From the NCBI GenBank assembly GCA_040902535.1, contig JBBDXD010000019.1, positions 194,773-258,772 of the forward strand: a DNA stretch of 64,000 nucleotides, read 5' to 3'. Below, piece after piece: positions 7,481 through 15,365 of this stretch. The translations under genes and the position numbers were made by a program. The notes under the pieces were generated by a model. That model worked only from the letters and a program-made list of their open reading frames with translations, was not told the DNA's origin and made no database searches. The DNA is from Dehalococcoidia bacterium (GTDB taxonomy: Bacteria; Chloroflexota; Dehalococcoidia; DSTF01; JACRBR01). Within the stretch, counting starts at the first letter, position 1. Every line of letters begins with the position of its first letter.

Positions 7481-9130
7481 ATGGCACAGATTGACGGCGG
7501 CGACCTCGTCGCGCGGATGCTCAAGCGCGAGGGCATCGACACGATCTTCACGCTCTCCGGCGGGCACATCCAGAACATCTACGACGGCTGCATCGACGAA
7601 GGGATCCGCATCATCGATACGCGGCACGAGCAGTCTGCGGGGCATGCGGCGGAGGGGTACAGCCGCCTGACGCGCAAATGCGGCGTCGCGGTCGTGACGG
7701 CGGGGCCGGGCGTCACCGATACCGTGACCGCCGTGGCGACGGCCTACCAGAACGCGAGCCCGCTGCTGGTGATCGGCGGCGCGGCGCCGCTGCGCACGTC
7801 GCTGATGGGAGCGCTGCAGGAGATCCCCGGCACCGTCGAGATGATGCGCCCGATCACGAAGTGGTCGGCGACGATCCCGTTCACCCACCGCATCCCCGAC
7901 TACCTGGCGCAGGCGTTCCGCATCGCGCTCACGGGGCGATACGGGCCGGTGTTCCTGGAGATCCCTTCGGACATCCTCTTCGGCCGCGTCGAAGAAGAAC
8001 AGACGAAGCTGCCCGAGGGATACCGCACCGAGGGCAAGACGCAGGGCGACGCGGCGTTGATCAAGCGCGCCGCGCAGATGCTGGCGAACGCCGAACGGCC
8101 CGTCGTGATGGGCGGCACGGGCGTCTACTGGTCGGACGCCGGAGGGGCGTTGCGGGAACTTGCGGAGAAGGTCCAGGCGCCGATCTACCTCAACGACATG
8201 GGACGCGGCACGGTCAGCCAGGAGCACCCGCAGTTCATGAGCCGTACGCGGCGCACGGCGCTCGGCGAGGCCGACGTCGTGCTCTTCGCCGGCACGATGT
8301 TCGACTTCCGGCTGCGATACGGCGGCAGCATCGGGCCGCAGGCGCAGATCATCTCGATCGATATCGACCCGAACGAACTCGGGCGCAACCGCGGCATCGA
8401 CGTCGGCATCGAAGGCGACCCGAAGAGCGCGCTGATGCAGATTACGGCGGAGATCGGCGCGCGCACGGTGCGTCACGACGAGTGGATCTCGAAACTGCGC
8501 GATGGCGAGACAAAGGTCCTCGAGCTGCGGCAGAAGTGGCTGCACTCCGACAACTCGCCGATCCATCCGCTGCGCCTGTGCAACGAGATGGCGAAGTTCG
8601 TCGACGAGAATACGATCGTCGTGGGCGACGGCGGCGATATCGTCGCGACGGCGTCGCAGGTGCTGCCGGTCAATCAACCGGGACAGTTCATGGGGCCGGG
8701 CCCGCTCGGCACGCTCGGTGTCGGCACGGGCTTCTGCATCGCGGCGAAGAGCGTGCATCCCAAGAAGCGCGTGCTGATGGTGAACGGCGACGGGTCGTTC
8801 GGGCTCAACGGCTTCGACTTCGACACGTTGGTGCGGTTTGACATGCCGGTGGTGGCCGTCGTGGGCAATGACCGCCAGTGGGGCCAGATCCTCGTCGGGC
8901 AGGCGAAGATGTACGGCGAGGAGCGCGTCGTGGCGACGCGTCTGGGCGACAACGCCCGCTACGACAAGGTCGTCGAGGCGCTCGGCGGCCACGGCGAATT
9001 CGTGACGGAAGCGGACGACATCTTCCCCGCGATCGAGCGCGCGTTCGCGAGCGGCAAGCCGGCCTGCGTAAACGTTATCATCGACCAGAAGCCGGACGGC
9101 GTCGCCGGCGGCTACGAGTTCCTTGGCTGA
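7481..9130 (+). CDS. Thiamine diphosphate-dependent enzyme, acetolactate synthase / 2-hydroxyacyl-CoA lyase family
   Basis: A 549-residue enzyme with the three-domain organisation of the ThDP superfamily. The pyrimidine-binding domain has the catalytic glutamate in DTRHEQSAGHAAEGYSR; the central Rossmann-like domain follows (RPVVMGGTGVYW); the pyrophosphate domain carries the GDG...N motif as NGDGSFGLNGFDFDTL. The closest relatives by look are acetolactate synthase-like and oxalyl-CoA decarboxylase/2-hydroxyacyl-CoA lyase proteins. It is not clearly IlvB, since no small subunit or other branched-chain genes are nearby. ATG 7481 follows GAGGAG at a workable distance. The substrate is unresolved. 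Confidence 0.85.
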   Translation: MAQIDGGDLVARMLKREGIDTIFTLSGGHIQNIYDGCIDEGIRIIDTRHEQSAGHAAEGYSRLTRKCGVAVVTAGPGVTDTVTAVATAYQNASPLLVIGGAAPLRTSLMGALQEIPGTVEMMRPITKWSATIPFTHRIPDYLAQAFRIALTGRYGPVFLEIPSDILFGRVEEEQTKLPEGYRTEGKTQGDAALIKRAAQMLANAERPVVMGGTGVYWSDAGGALRELAEKVQAPIYLNDMGRGTVSQEHPQFMSRTRRTALGEADVVLFAGTMFDFRLRYGGSIGPQAQIISIDIDPNELGRNRGIDVGIEGDPKSALMQITAEIGARTVRHDEWISKLRDGETKVLELRQKWLHSDNSPIHPLRLCNEMAKFVDENTIVVGDGGDIVATASQVLPVNQPGQFMGPGPLGTLGVGTGFCIAAKSVHPKKRVLMVNGDGSFGLNGFDFDTLVRFDMPVVAVVGNDRQWGQILVGQAKMYGEERVVATRLGDNARYDKVVEALGGHGEFVTEADDIFPAIERAFASGKPACVNVIIDQKPDGVAGGYEFLG

Positions 9131-9211
9131 CACGCCCGGGGGGAGCACAGTGAACCGCAAAGAAACGCAGAGGTCTTTCGTTGGTTCGCACGCAGCGACG
9201 GTGGCACGTCG

Positions 9212-10087
9212 ATGAGGCGCGCACGGCTCGTAACGCTGTGCGCCATGGTGCTGCTCGCCGTATCGATGAGCGCGGCGCGCTGCTATCCGCCGGGCACCGG
9301 TGTCGTCGTGTTCGTGCAGGGTCTCTACACGTATCTCGATGAAGACGGCACGCAGAGCACGGTGTTGGAGGACCACCGGTTCGACGCGATGAAGGCGGCG
9401 TTCGTCGCGAACGGCTATGGCGCTGACCGGCTGCTCGACTTCAGCTATAACGGCGGTTCGCTGACCGCTGACGGCACGTGGCAGCCGGAGCCTTATCCGT
9501 GTACCGCGACGGACCGGCCTGCGGCGCAGAGCGTCGCCTTGCTGGAGCAGATGCTGCGCAACTATCGCGAGCAGCATCCCAAGTCGCATTTCATCCTCGT
9601 CGGGCACAGCCTTGGCGGCTACCTGAGCTTCCTTGCGGGAGCGCGCGACGCGACGCGGCCGCCCGGCGAGCGGCTCGAGATCAGCGCCGTCGTCGCGCTG
9701 GACTCCCCGCTCAACGGGGTCAGCGCCGACAAGAAGTTCGTGATCGACCTGATCCCGTGCGACAAGACGTTCCAGGCGGGCGCCGAACTCGTCGCCGACG
9801 GCGCGAATGCGCAGATCAGGGACATCCGGCGCTACCAGGCGGGGGTGATGGCGGCCGATGGCGTGCGACTGGCGACGATCGGCAACACGCGAGACTGCCT
9901 GTACAACACGGTCGCCTGCACGGGCATCGCGCTGGCGGACGACAGCGAGACGCAGTTCATCGAGAACGCGGCGCTGGTCAAGCGGTACACGATCAACTCC
10001 GAGGTGCTCGCGAGCCACGACTTCATCGCCTCGTTCGGGCCCGCGATCCAGGACGTCGTGACGTTCGCGGGGCGGGGCGACCGGTAG
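9212..10087 (+). CDS. Secreted alpha/beta hydrolase (lipase-like)
   Basis: A 291-residue protein with an N-terminal signal sequence (LVTLCAMVLLAVSM) and a classical nucleophile elbow, VGHSLGGYLS, placing the catalytic serine at about residue 133. The preceding strand is VVFVQGLYT, as in lipases and PGAP1-like esterases. A candidate acid is in VALDSPLNG and a late histidine in LASHDFIASFG. Four cysteines in the mature part (IPCDK, TRDCLY, VACTG, PYPCTAT) may form disulfides, consistent with export. The cysteine at 24 lacks a good lipobox. The substrate is unknown. A gap of 81 bases separates it from the ThDP enzyme. Confidence 0.8.
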   Translation: MRRARLVTLCAMVLLAVSMSAARCYPPGTGVVVFVQGLYTYLDEDGTQSTVLEDHRFDAMKAAFVANGYGADRLLDFSYNGGSLTADGTWQPEPYPCTATDRPAAQSVALLEQMLRNYREQHPKSHFILVGHSLGGYLSFLAGARDATRPPGERLEISAVVALDSPLNGVSADKKFVIDLIPCDKTFQAGAELVADGANAQIRDIRRYQAGVMAADGVRLATIGNTRDCLYNTVACTGIALADDSETQFIENAALVKRYTINSEVLASHDFIASFGPAIQDVVTFAGRGDR

Positions 10088-10191
10088 CTGGATAGCAGAA
10101 CAGGGGCAGCCGCGTGGCAGATGCTACGGTTAGGGTCCGGCACCTTTTCAAAGCCTCAATTGCCGCGCTTCTATCGTCGCTCGTTCGCGCC

Positions 10192-10197
10192 TATAAT
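10192..10197 (+). promoter_or_regulatory. TATAAT -10 element upstream of mreB
   Basis: A perfect TATAAT lies 60 bases before the mreB start. The -35 region at the right spacing (TTCTAT or nearby) is a poor match. It is the best promoter candidate for mreB. Confidence 0.5.
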
Positions 10198-10256
10198 GCC
10201 CGTCGCTGCGCCGGTGCTTCGGCGCGCTCGCAGATAGCTTCGCGCCGAGGGATCGG

Positions 10257-11318
10257 GTGATTAATCCGCTAACGGCCCTGCTGGGCTTCTTTTCGCATGA
10301 CGTCGGCATTGACCTGGGTACGGCGAACACGCTGGTGATGGTCAAGGGGCGCGGCATCGTCATCGACGAGCCTTCCGTCGTCGCCATCGACCGCCACACG
10401 AAGAAGATCCTGGCGATCGGCGAGGAGGCCAAGCGCATGGTGGGGCGGACGCCGTCGAACATCATCGCCGTACGTCCGCTCAAGGACGGCGTCATTTCGG
10501 ACTTCGAAGTGACCGAGCGGATGCTCCAGTACTTCATTCGATCCGTGCACGAGCGGTTTGGCTTCGGCATTCCGCGGCCGCGCGTCGTCATCGGCATACC
10601 ATCCGGCGTGACGGAGGTCGAAAAGCGCGCCGTGCACGATGCAGCGCTCAACGCCGGTGCGCGGCTGGCGTTCCTCGTGGAAGAGCCGATGGCGGCGGCG
10701 ATCGGCGCCGGATTGCCGATCATGGAACCGAACGGCTGCATGATCGTCGACATCGGCGGCGGCACGACGGAGGTCGCCGTGATCGCGCTCGGCGGCGTCG
10801 TTGTCAGCACATCGATCCGCACGGCCGGCGATGAGATGGACCAGGAGATCATGGCGTACGCGCGCCAGGTGCACAACATGCTGATCGGCGAGCGCACGGC
10901 GGAAGAGATCAAGATCGAGGCGGGGTCGGCGTATCCGCTCGAAGAGGAAGGTATCGTCGAGATCCGCGGGCGCGACCTTGCGACGGGACTGCCGAAAAGC
11001 GTCGAAGTGAGCACGGTCGAGATCCGTGACGCGCTGTCGGGCAGCATCAACGCCGTCATCGACGCGGTGCGCTCGACGATCGAGATCACGCCGCCGGAAC
11101 TCGTCGCGGACCTGATGTACCGGGGCATCGCTCTTGCGGGCGGCGGAGCGATGCTGCGGGGACTTGATCGGCGACTGGCGCAGGAGACACGGTTCCCGGT
11201 GTACGTGGCGGAGGATCCGCTGTTTTGCGTTGTGAAGGGCACGGGCGAAGTGCTCGAAGAGACGAAGATGCTCCAGAAAGTACAGTCGTCGCTGGCGATG
11301 CGAAAGCCGCCGCGATAG
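10257..11318 (+). CDS. mreB: Rod-shape determining protein MreB
   Basis: A 353-residue bacterial actin that polymerises on the inner membrane face and guides elongation synthesis. Visible actin-fold motifs are DVGIDLGTANTLV (phosphate 1), IGIPSGVTEVEKRAV, MIVDIGGGTTEVAVI (phosphate 2) and GIALAGGGAMLRGLD (adenosine site). The start is GTG 10257. It stands alone here, about 36 kb from mreC and mreD, instead of forming the common mreBCD operon, so its expression is probably set separately from a TATAAT-type promoter. The N-terminal INPLTALLGFF segment is hydrophobic and may help membrane binding. Confidence 0.97.
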   Translation: MINPLTALLGFFSHDVGIDLGTANTLVMVKGRGIVIDEPSVVAIDRHTKKILAIGEEAKRMVGRTPSNIIAVRPLKDGVISDFEVTERMLQYFIRSVHERFGFGIPRPRVVIGIPSGVTEVEKRAVHDAALNAGARLAFLVEEPMAAAIGAGLPIMEPNGCMIVDIGGGTTEVAVIALGGVVVSTSIRTAGDEMDQEIMAYARQVHNMLIGERTAEEIKIEAGSAYPLEEEGIVEIRGRDLATGLPKSVEVSTVEIRDALSGSINAVIDAVRSTIEITPPELVADLMYRGIALAGGGAMLRGLDRRLAQETRFPVYVAEDPLFCVVKGTGEVLEETKMLQKVQSSLAMRKPPR

Positions 11319-11414
11319 GCGGAACAAATCGGCGGATGCCGGCGTCTTCCAGTCGATAGCAAAACAGACAACGATGAGAAGACAGTAAATCGCACACTAG
11401 AGGGGTCCCCCGCC

Positions 11415-12077
11415 ATGAAGTTCCCATTGTTCGTACTTTCGCTCGCCGCGGCTGCGTCGCTGCTCGCGTCTGTGGCGTGCGGCGATGATGACGACAACGC
11501 CGATCCGACGCCGGAACGCACACCTACTGCCGAAGCGACGGCTGCAGCCTCGCCGACACCTGCCGTTTCGCCGACGCCGGGGAGTGACGGCGTTTCAGGC
11601 ATCGCCGCCGTCGACGACGCGATCGCATCGATGGTCGCCGGTGACTTCCAGGCCGTCGAGGCGATGTTCCAATTCCAGATGGTGGCGTGCGAGATCGACG
11701 TGATGGGCGCAGGCGGACCGCCGCAGTGCGAGGCGGACGAAGCTGACGGCACCGAGGTCGAAGTATTCCCCGTCGCGCAGTGCGAAGGCGCGTTCCTGCG
11801 CGCGGACGAAGTGTTCTTAGCGGAGCGGCTGCGCGACCAGCAGATGGAACTCTACGCTGTGTACGACGCGACTTCTGCCGGCATCTATCCGGCGGGTGAC
11901 TACGCCGTACTGTTCTCGTACGTGCGGCCGGAGATTCCCGGGACGACGCTGGCCCTCGAACTGATGATGGACGACGACGGCGTGACGGGCGTGGACTTCG
12001 GCTGCGGCGAGGATCCAGCGACGCTCGCCGAGGCGCAGGGACTCACGGACGCGATCGTTACGCCGGAGGGGACGTAG
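11415..12077 (+). CDS. Predicted lipoprotein with Thr/Pro-rich linker
   Basis: A 220-residue protein with a signal peptide ending in a lipobox-like SVAC, then an acidic GDDDDN and a low-complexity spacer of repeated PTP/SPTP units (residues about 30-56), followed by a globular domain with several cysteines (VACEID, PPQCEAD, AQCEGAF, FGCGED). The domain is not recognised. The linker suggests that the domain is held away from the membrane through the wall. The GGGG of its Shine-Dalgarno sits in a small AGGGGTCCCCC palindrome. The last 20 bases overlap the end of convergent recJ. Confidence 0.75.
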   Translation: MKFPLFVLSLAAAASLLASVACGDDDDNADPTPERTPTAEATAAASPTPAVSPTPGSDGVSGIAAVDDAIASMVAGDFQAVEAMFQFQMVACEIDVMGAGGPPQCEADEADGTEVEVFPVAQCEGAFLRADEVFLAERLRDQQMELYAVYDATSAGIYPAGDYAVLFSYVRPEIPGTTLALELMMDDDGVTGVDFGCGEDPATLAEAQGLTDAIVTPEGT

Positions 12078-13785
12078 CTCCCGCAGGGCGCAAGTCCTCG
12101 ACGCGCAGTCCGACCATGCCGGCGGGCGAGACTTCGATGGTGTAGACCACGTCGACGTTGTCGCCTGCGGCGAGGGCGATCTCGGCCATGTCGAACGCAA
12201 CGGCTGGCCACACGGTGGCGCCATCGCGCAGCTTGAGGCGACGGTGCTTGTCGCCATCGCCCAGCCACTTCGTCTCGGTGACGACGACGTTGCGCGCGAG
12301 GAACGCAGGCGCGGGGTTGCCGATGCCAAACGGTCCCAGGCGAGTCAGCCAGCGCAGCTCTTCGCCACGGAGCTGGCTGAGCGGGAGATTGCAGTCGATC
12401 TCGAGCACGGGTGCCAGTTCGCGGCCGGCCAGTTCGCGCTCCGCTTCGGCCACCAGGTGAGCGCGTACCTCTTCGATACGCGCGTTCTCCGCCGTGAAGC
12501 CGGCCGCAGCACGATGACCGCCGAAACGCACGAACAGGTCCGGCTGCGCGCGCAAGGCGTCGGTGATGTGAAACTCGTCGATGCTGCGGCATGACGCGCG
12601 GCTGGTCGTGTCGCCGATCTCGTAGACGACGGACGGCCGTCCGTAGAGCGTGACGAGCTTCGCTGCGATCAACCCGACGATGCCGGACGAGAACTCTTCG
12701 TGGCCGATCATAATCAGCGCCGGGTGCTCCCGATCGCCCATCATCTGGGTCGCCATCTGCACGGCATCACTCGTCTTGCGCTGACGTTCGCGGTTGAGGG
12801 CATCGAGTTGGAGCGCGAGCGCCATGCCGCGCTCCTCGTCGTCCGTCATGAGCAACTCGAGGGCTAATTTCGCGTGTGCGATGCGTCCAGCGGCGTTGAG
12901 CCGGGGACCAAGCTTGTAGCCGATGTCCTCGGCGGTGACGTTCGGGCGGTCGATGCGTGCGACGTCCATCAGCGCGCGCAGGCCGGGGCGGCGTGTGCGC
13001 GCGAGCGCGCCGATGCCTGTGCGCATGAGGCGCCGGTTCTCATCGACCAGGGGCGCCATGTCGCAGACGGTGCCGAGCGCTGCGACATCGAGGTACGCCT
13101 CGGCGTCGAAGGGGCGACCGGCAGCGTCGTGGAGCGCGGACGCGACGTGGAACGCGAGGCCCGCGGTCGCAAGTTCGAGCATGCCGCCGGGCGTTGCACC
13201 GGGCAGCCTGGGATTGACGAGCGCGTTCGCGTCCGGGAGCGCCGGCGGCACCGTGTGGTGGTCGAGCACGATCACGTCCATGCCGATTTCGCGAGCGCGC
13301 GCCACTTCATGCACAGAACTCGTGCCACAGTCGGCGGTGACGAGCAGCGTGGCGCCATCGCGGCGCAGCCGTTCGATCGCCGGGACGTTGAGGCCGTAGC
13401 CCTCGCTGAAGCGATCCGGGACGTAGGGCACGGGCACGCCGCCGAGCGCGGCGATCGCTTGCGAAAGTTGCGCGGCGGAGGTCACGCCGTCAACGTCGAA
13501 GTCGCCGAAGATCGCTACCGTCTCGCGCTCGCGGACGGCGCGCAGCATGCGCTCGATCGCGATATCAAGCGCGGGCAGTGCGTACGGATCCGGCTGACCT
13601 TCAGGGGAGGCGAGAAAAGCGCGCGCGGACGCATCGGTCACGATCCCGCGCATCGCCAGCAGGCGGCCGATGAGATCGGGAAATTCACCTTGCGGGATCG
13701 CTTCGGGACGAGGGCGCCCGCGCCACCGACGCCGTCGCGACGGTGATTCGTCGGCGCGTGTCTCTTGCGTCGCGGAGAGCACCAT
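12058..13785 (-). CDS. recJ: Single-stranded-DNA-specific exonuclease RecJ
   Basis: A 575-residue 5'-3' single-strand exonuclease of the DHH superfamily, used in recombination and mismatch repair. The manganese-binding motifs are visible: IFGDFDVDGVTSA (motif I), TADCGTS (motif II), VLDHHTVP (motif III, DHH) and the DHHA1 block FVRFGGHRAAAGFT, followed by the C-terminal OB-like region ending in VEDLRPAG. I chose ATG 13785, which gives a short basic leader (SRRRRWRGRPRP) before the domain. The length agrees with the family. It converges on the lipoprotein at 11415 with a 20-base overlap. Confidence 0.96.
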   Translation of the reverse strand: MVLSATQETRADESPSRRRRWRGRPRPEAIPQGEFPDLIGRLLAMRGIVTDASARAFLASPEGQPDPYALPALDIAIERMLRAVRERETVAIFGDFDVDGVTSAAQLSQAIAALGGVPVPYVPDRFSEGYGLNVPAIERLRRDGATLLVTADCGTSSVHEVARAREIGMDVIVLDHHTVPPALPDANALVNPRLPGATPGGMLELATAGLAFHVASALHDAAGRPFDAEAYLDVAALGTVCDMAPLVDENRRLMRTGIGALARTRRPGLRALMDVARIDRPNVTAEDIGYKLGPRLNAAGRIAHAKLALELLMTDDEERGMALALQLDALNRERQRKTSDAVQMATQMMGDREHPALIMIGHEEFSSGIVGLIAAKLVTLYGRPSVVYEIGDTTSRASCRSIDEFHITDALRAQPDLFVRFGGHRAAAGFTAENARIEEVRAHLVAEAERELAGRELAPVLEIDCNLPLSQLRGEELRWLTRLGPFGIGNPAPAFLARNVVVTETKWLGDGDKHRRLKLRDGATVWPAVAFDMAEIALAAGDNVDVVYTIEVSPAGMVGLRVEDLRPAGATSPPA

Positions 13786-13905
13786 GCGTTCGACTCTAAC
13801 AGCAACGCGTCGCCAAGTCGAACACTTGTACGCGTCATAAGGTTCGCGCGTTGCGGCCGATGCTATCCGGGGGAGCTCCACCTGGGGGACTAGCACGGAG
13901 GAACA

Positions 13906-14349
13906 ATGACGAAGATCCAGCTGAAGCTGGGCATTGCCATCGCGGCCGCTGCCCTGATGGTCGTTGGCGGGCCGGCGGCGGGAGGCGTTGTTCGCGCAGG
14001 CGAACGGACGCGCTTCCCGCAACCCGAGGAATGGACCGCGGTGATGGATTACCTGGAAGCGATCGCCGCGAACGAGACGAGGGCGCCGGCCACATCGCCG
14101 GATGCCGCGCCCGCCGAAGCGCCCATCGAATCGGCGCCGGTCGCACCGCCCGCCGCGCACGTCGAAGCTCCGGCCGTGCCCGCGGCGGTCATCGATACGG
14201 CGGCACCGGCGCCTGCCGTGCAACTCCCGAACGCAGGCACCGGCGGCGAAAGTCCCGCGTTGCCTATGACGATCGGGTTGCTGGCGCTGTCCGGCGTGGC
14301 GATCGTCGGGGCGGCACCCGCACTACGCATCGCGAGAGCGAGCGTGTAA
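13906..14349 (+). CDS. Exported Ala/Pro-rich protein with LPNAG sorting-like tail
   Basis: A 147-residue protein: N-terminal signal sequence (residues 5-27), a short domain with EEWTAVMDYLEAIAA, a long Ala/Pro/Glu linker (residues 60-105), then LPNAG at 107-111, GTGGE, a hydrophobic helix at about 119-139 and the basic end RIARASV. This order (motif, membrane helix, positive tail) is that of sortase substrates, although the canonical Thr of LPxTG is replaced by Ala, with TG following two residues later. No sortase gene is present in the window. It could be wall-linked or simply membrane-anchored. A good terminator follows. Confidence 0.7.
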   Translation: MTKIQLKLGIAIAAAALMVVGGPAAGGVVRAGERTRFPQPEEWTAVMDYLEAIAANETRAPATSPDAAPAEAPIESAPVAPPAAHVEAPAVPAAVIDTAAPAPAVQLPNAGTGGESPALPMTIGLLALSGVAIVGAAPALRIARASV

Positions 14350-14369
14350 GCACAGCAGATGGTCGCAGG

Positions 14370-14400
14370 AAGGCGCCGCTCCGGATGGAGCGGCGCCTTC
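14370..14400. terminator. Bidirectional hairpin terminator
   Basis: A 13-base-pair stem AAGGCGCCGCTCC / GGAGCGGCGCCTT with a GGAT loop (14370-14399) lies between the convergent genes ending at 14349 and 14399, and is followed by TTCATTCT on the plus strand. The A-rich 5' and T-rich 3' flanks of the stem make it usable from both sides. It overlaps the stop region of the minus-strand LOG-family gene. Confidence 0.82.
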
Positions 14401-15178
14401 ATTCTCCGAGCGCCTTGCGGCGGCGGATCGGCTCGGCGTACTTCAAGCCGAATTTCCGGATCGCGGCATCGCGGATGATGGTCGCAGCTTCCTGCGGCGA
14501 ATCCGTGAGATGGAACATCGCGAGATCGCCCCCACCGATCGTGCCGGCGGCCAGCAGGTGCGCGCGCATGTAATCGAGAAGCGGCGTCCAGAAATCGACG
14601 CCCATCAGGATGAGCGGGAAGTCCTTGATCTTGCCGGTCTGGATGAGCGTCGCGGCCTCGAAGATCTCGTCGAAGGTGCCGTAGCCGCCGGGCAAGGCGA
14701 TGAAGGCGTACGAGTACTTCACGAGCATGACCTTACGCACGAAGAAGTAGCGGAACGTAAGCACGATATCTACGAACCTGTTCGATGCCTGTTCATGCGG
14801 GAGGACGATATTGACGCCGACGGAACGTCCGCCGGCTTCCCTGGCGCCGCGGTTCGCGCCTTCCATGACGCCGGGCCCGCCGCCGGTGATGATCGTGAAT
14901 CCCGACCGCGCCAGTTCGGCTGCTGTCTGGCGCGCGAGCGCGTAGTAGCGGTGGTCGTCAGCGAAGCGCGCGGAGCCGAACACCGTGACGCAGGGGCCCA
15001 CGAAGTGCAGCGTGCGAAAGCCGCGAACGAACTCCCAGGCGATGCGCAGTACGCGCAGAAGTTCGGCGAGGCGGCTCTGCGGGCCGGCGAGAAAGCGGAC
15101 CTCTTCGGGGTAGGCCTTTCCGGGGGGTGGGTTGCCGGGGGCCTCGGGGGGCTGCTGCTCGACTTCGACTTCGGCCAT
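14399..15178 (-). CDS. LOG family protein (TIGR00730 Rossmann-fold nucleotide phosphoribohydrolase)
   Basis: A 259-residue protein with both family signatures: GGGPGVMEGANRGAREAGG near residue 95 and LPGGYGTFDEIFE near residue 155. Characterised members cleave nucleoside 5'-monophosphates to base and ribose 5-phosphate, including cytokinin riboside phosphates; the bacterial role is often nucleotide recycling. ATG 15178 is supported by an AAGGA Shine-Dalgarno seven bases upstream. The N-terminal 60 residues, rich in E and P and then helical, extend beyond the minimal fold. The 3' end meets the bidirectional terminator. Confidence 0.9.
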   Translation of the reverse strand: MAEVEVEQQPPEAPGNPPPGKAYPEEVRFLAGPQSRLAELLRVLRIAWEFVRGFRTLHFVGPCVTVFGSARFADDHRYYALARQTAAELARSGFTIITGGGPGVMEGANRGAREAGGRSVGVNIVLPHEQASNRFVDIVLTFRYFFVRKVMLVKYSYAFIALPGGYGTFDEIFEAATLIQTGKIKDFPLILMGVDFWTPLLDYMRAHLLAAGTIGGGDLAMFHLTDSPQEAATIIRDAAIRKFGLKYAEPIRRRKALGE

Positions 15179-15365
15179 GAGCGTTCCTTCACGGTGAAAA
15201 AGTCGCCGGGTAGTTGGCACAGATTCTAGACGAGCCGCGCTGGCTGTTGGAGTGCAAAGACGATGGGCGTCGGTCGGGCGGGCGAGGTCAATCGCGCCGT
15301 GTGCGCGGATCGCCCTGCGACCTCGCTGTTAGCATCGCGTCAAGATCCTTCGGCGACGCGTTGGT

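Noticed and set aside
7397-10018. Very long open frame on the minus strand opposite the ThDP enzyme and the hydrolase
   Set aside because: It is an antisense consequence of GC-rich codon bias; its translation is Arg/His/Asp-rich low-quality protein, while the plus strand has two clear families.
10148-11752. Open frame on the minus strand opposite mreB
   Set aside because: Serine/threonine-rich antisense of mreB with no recognisable domain.
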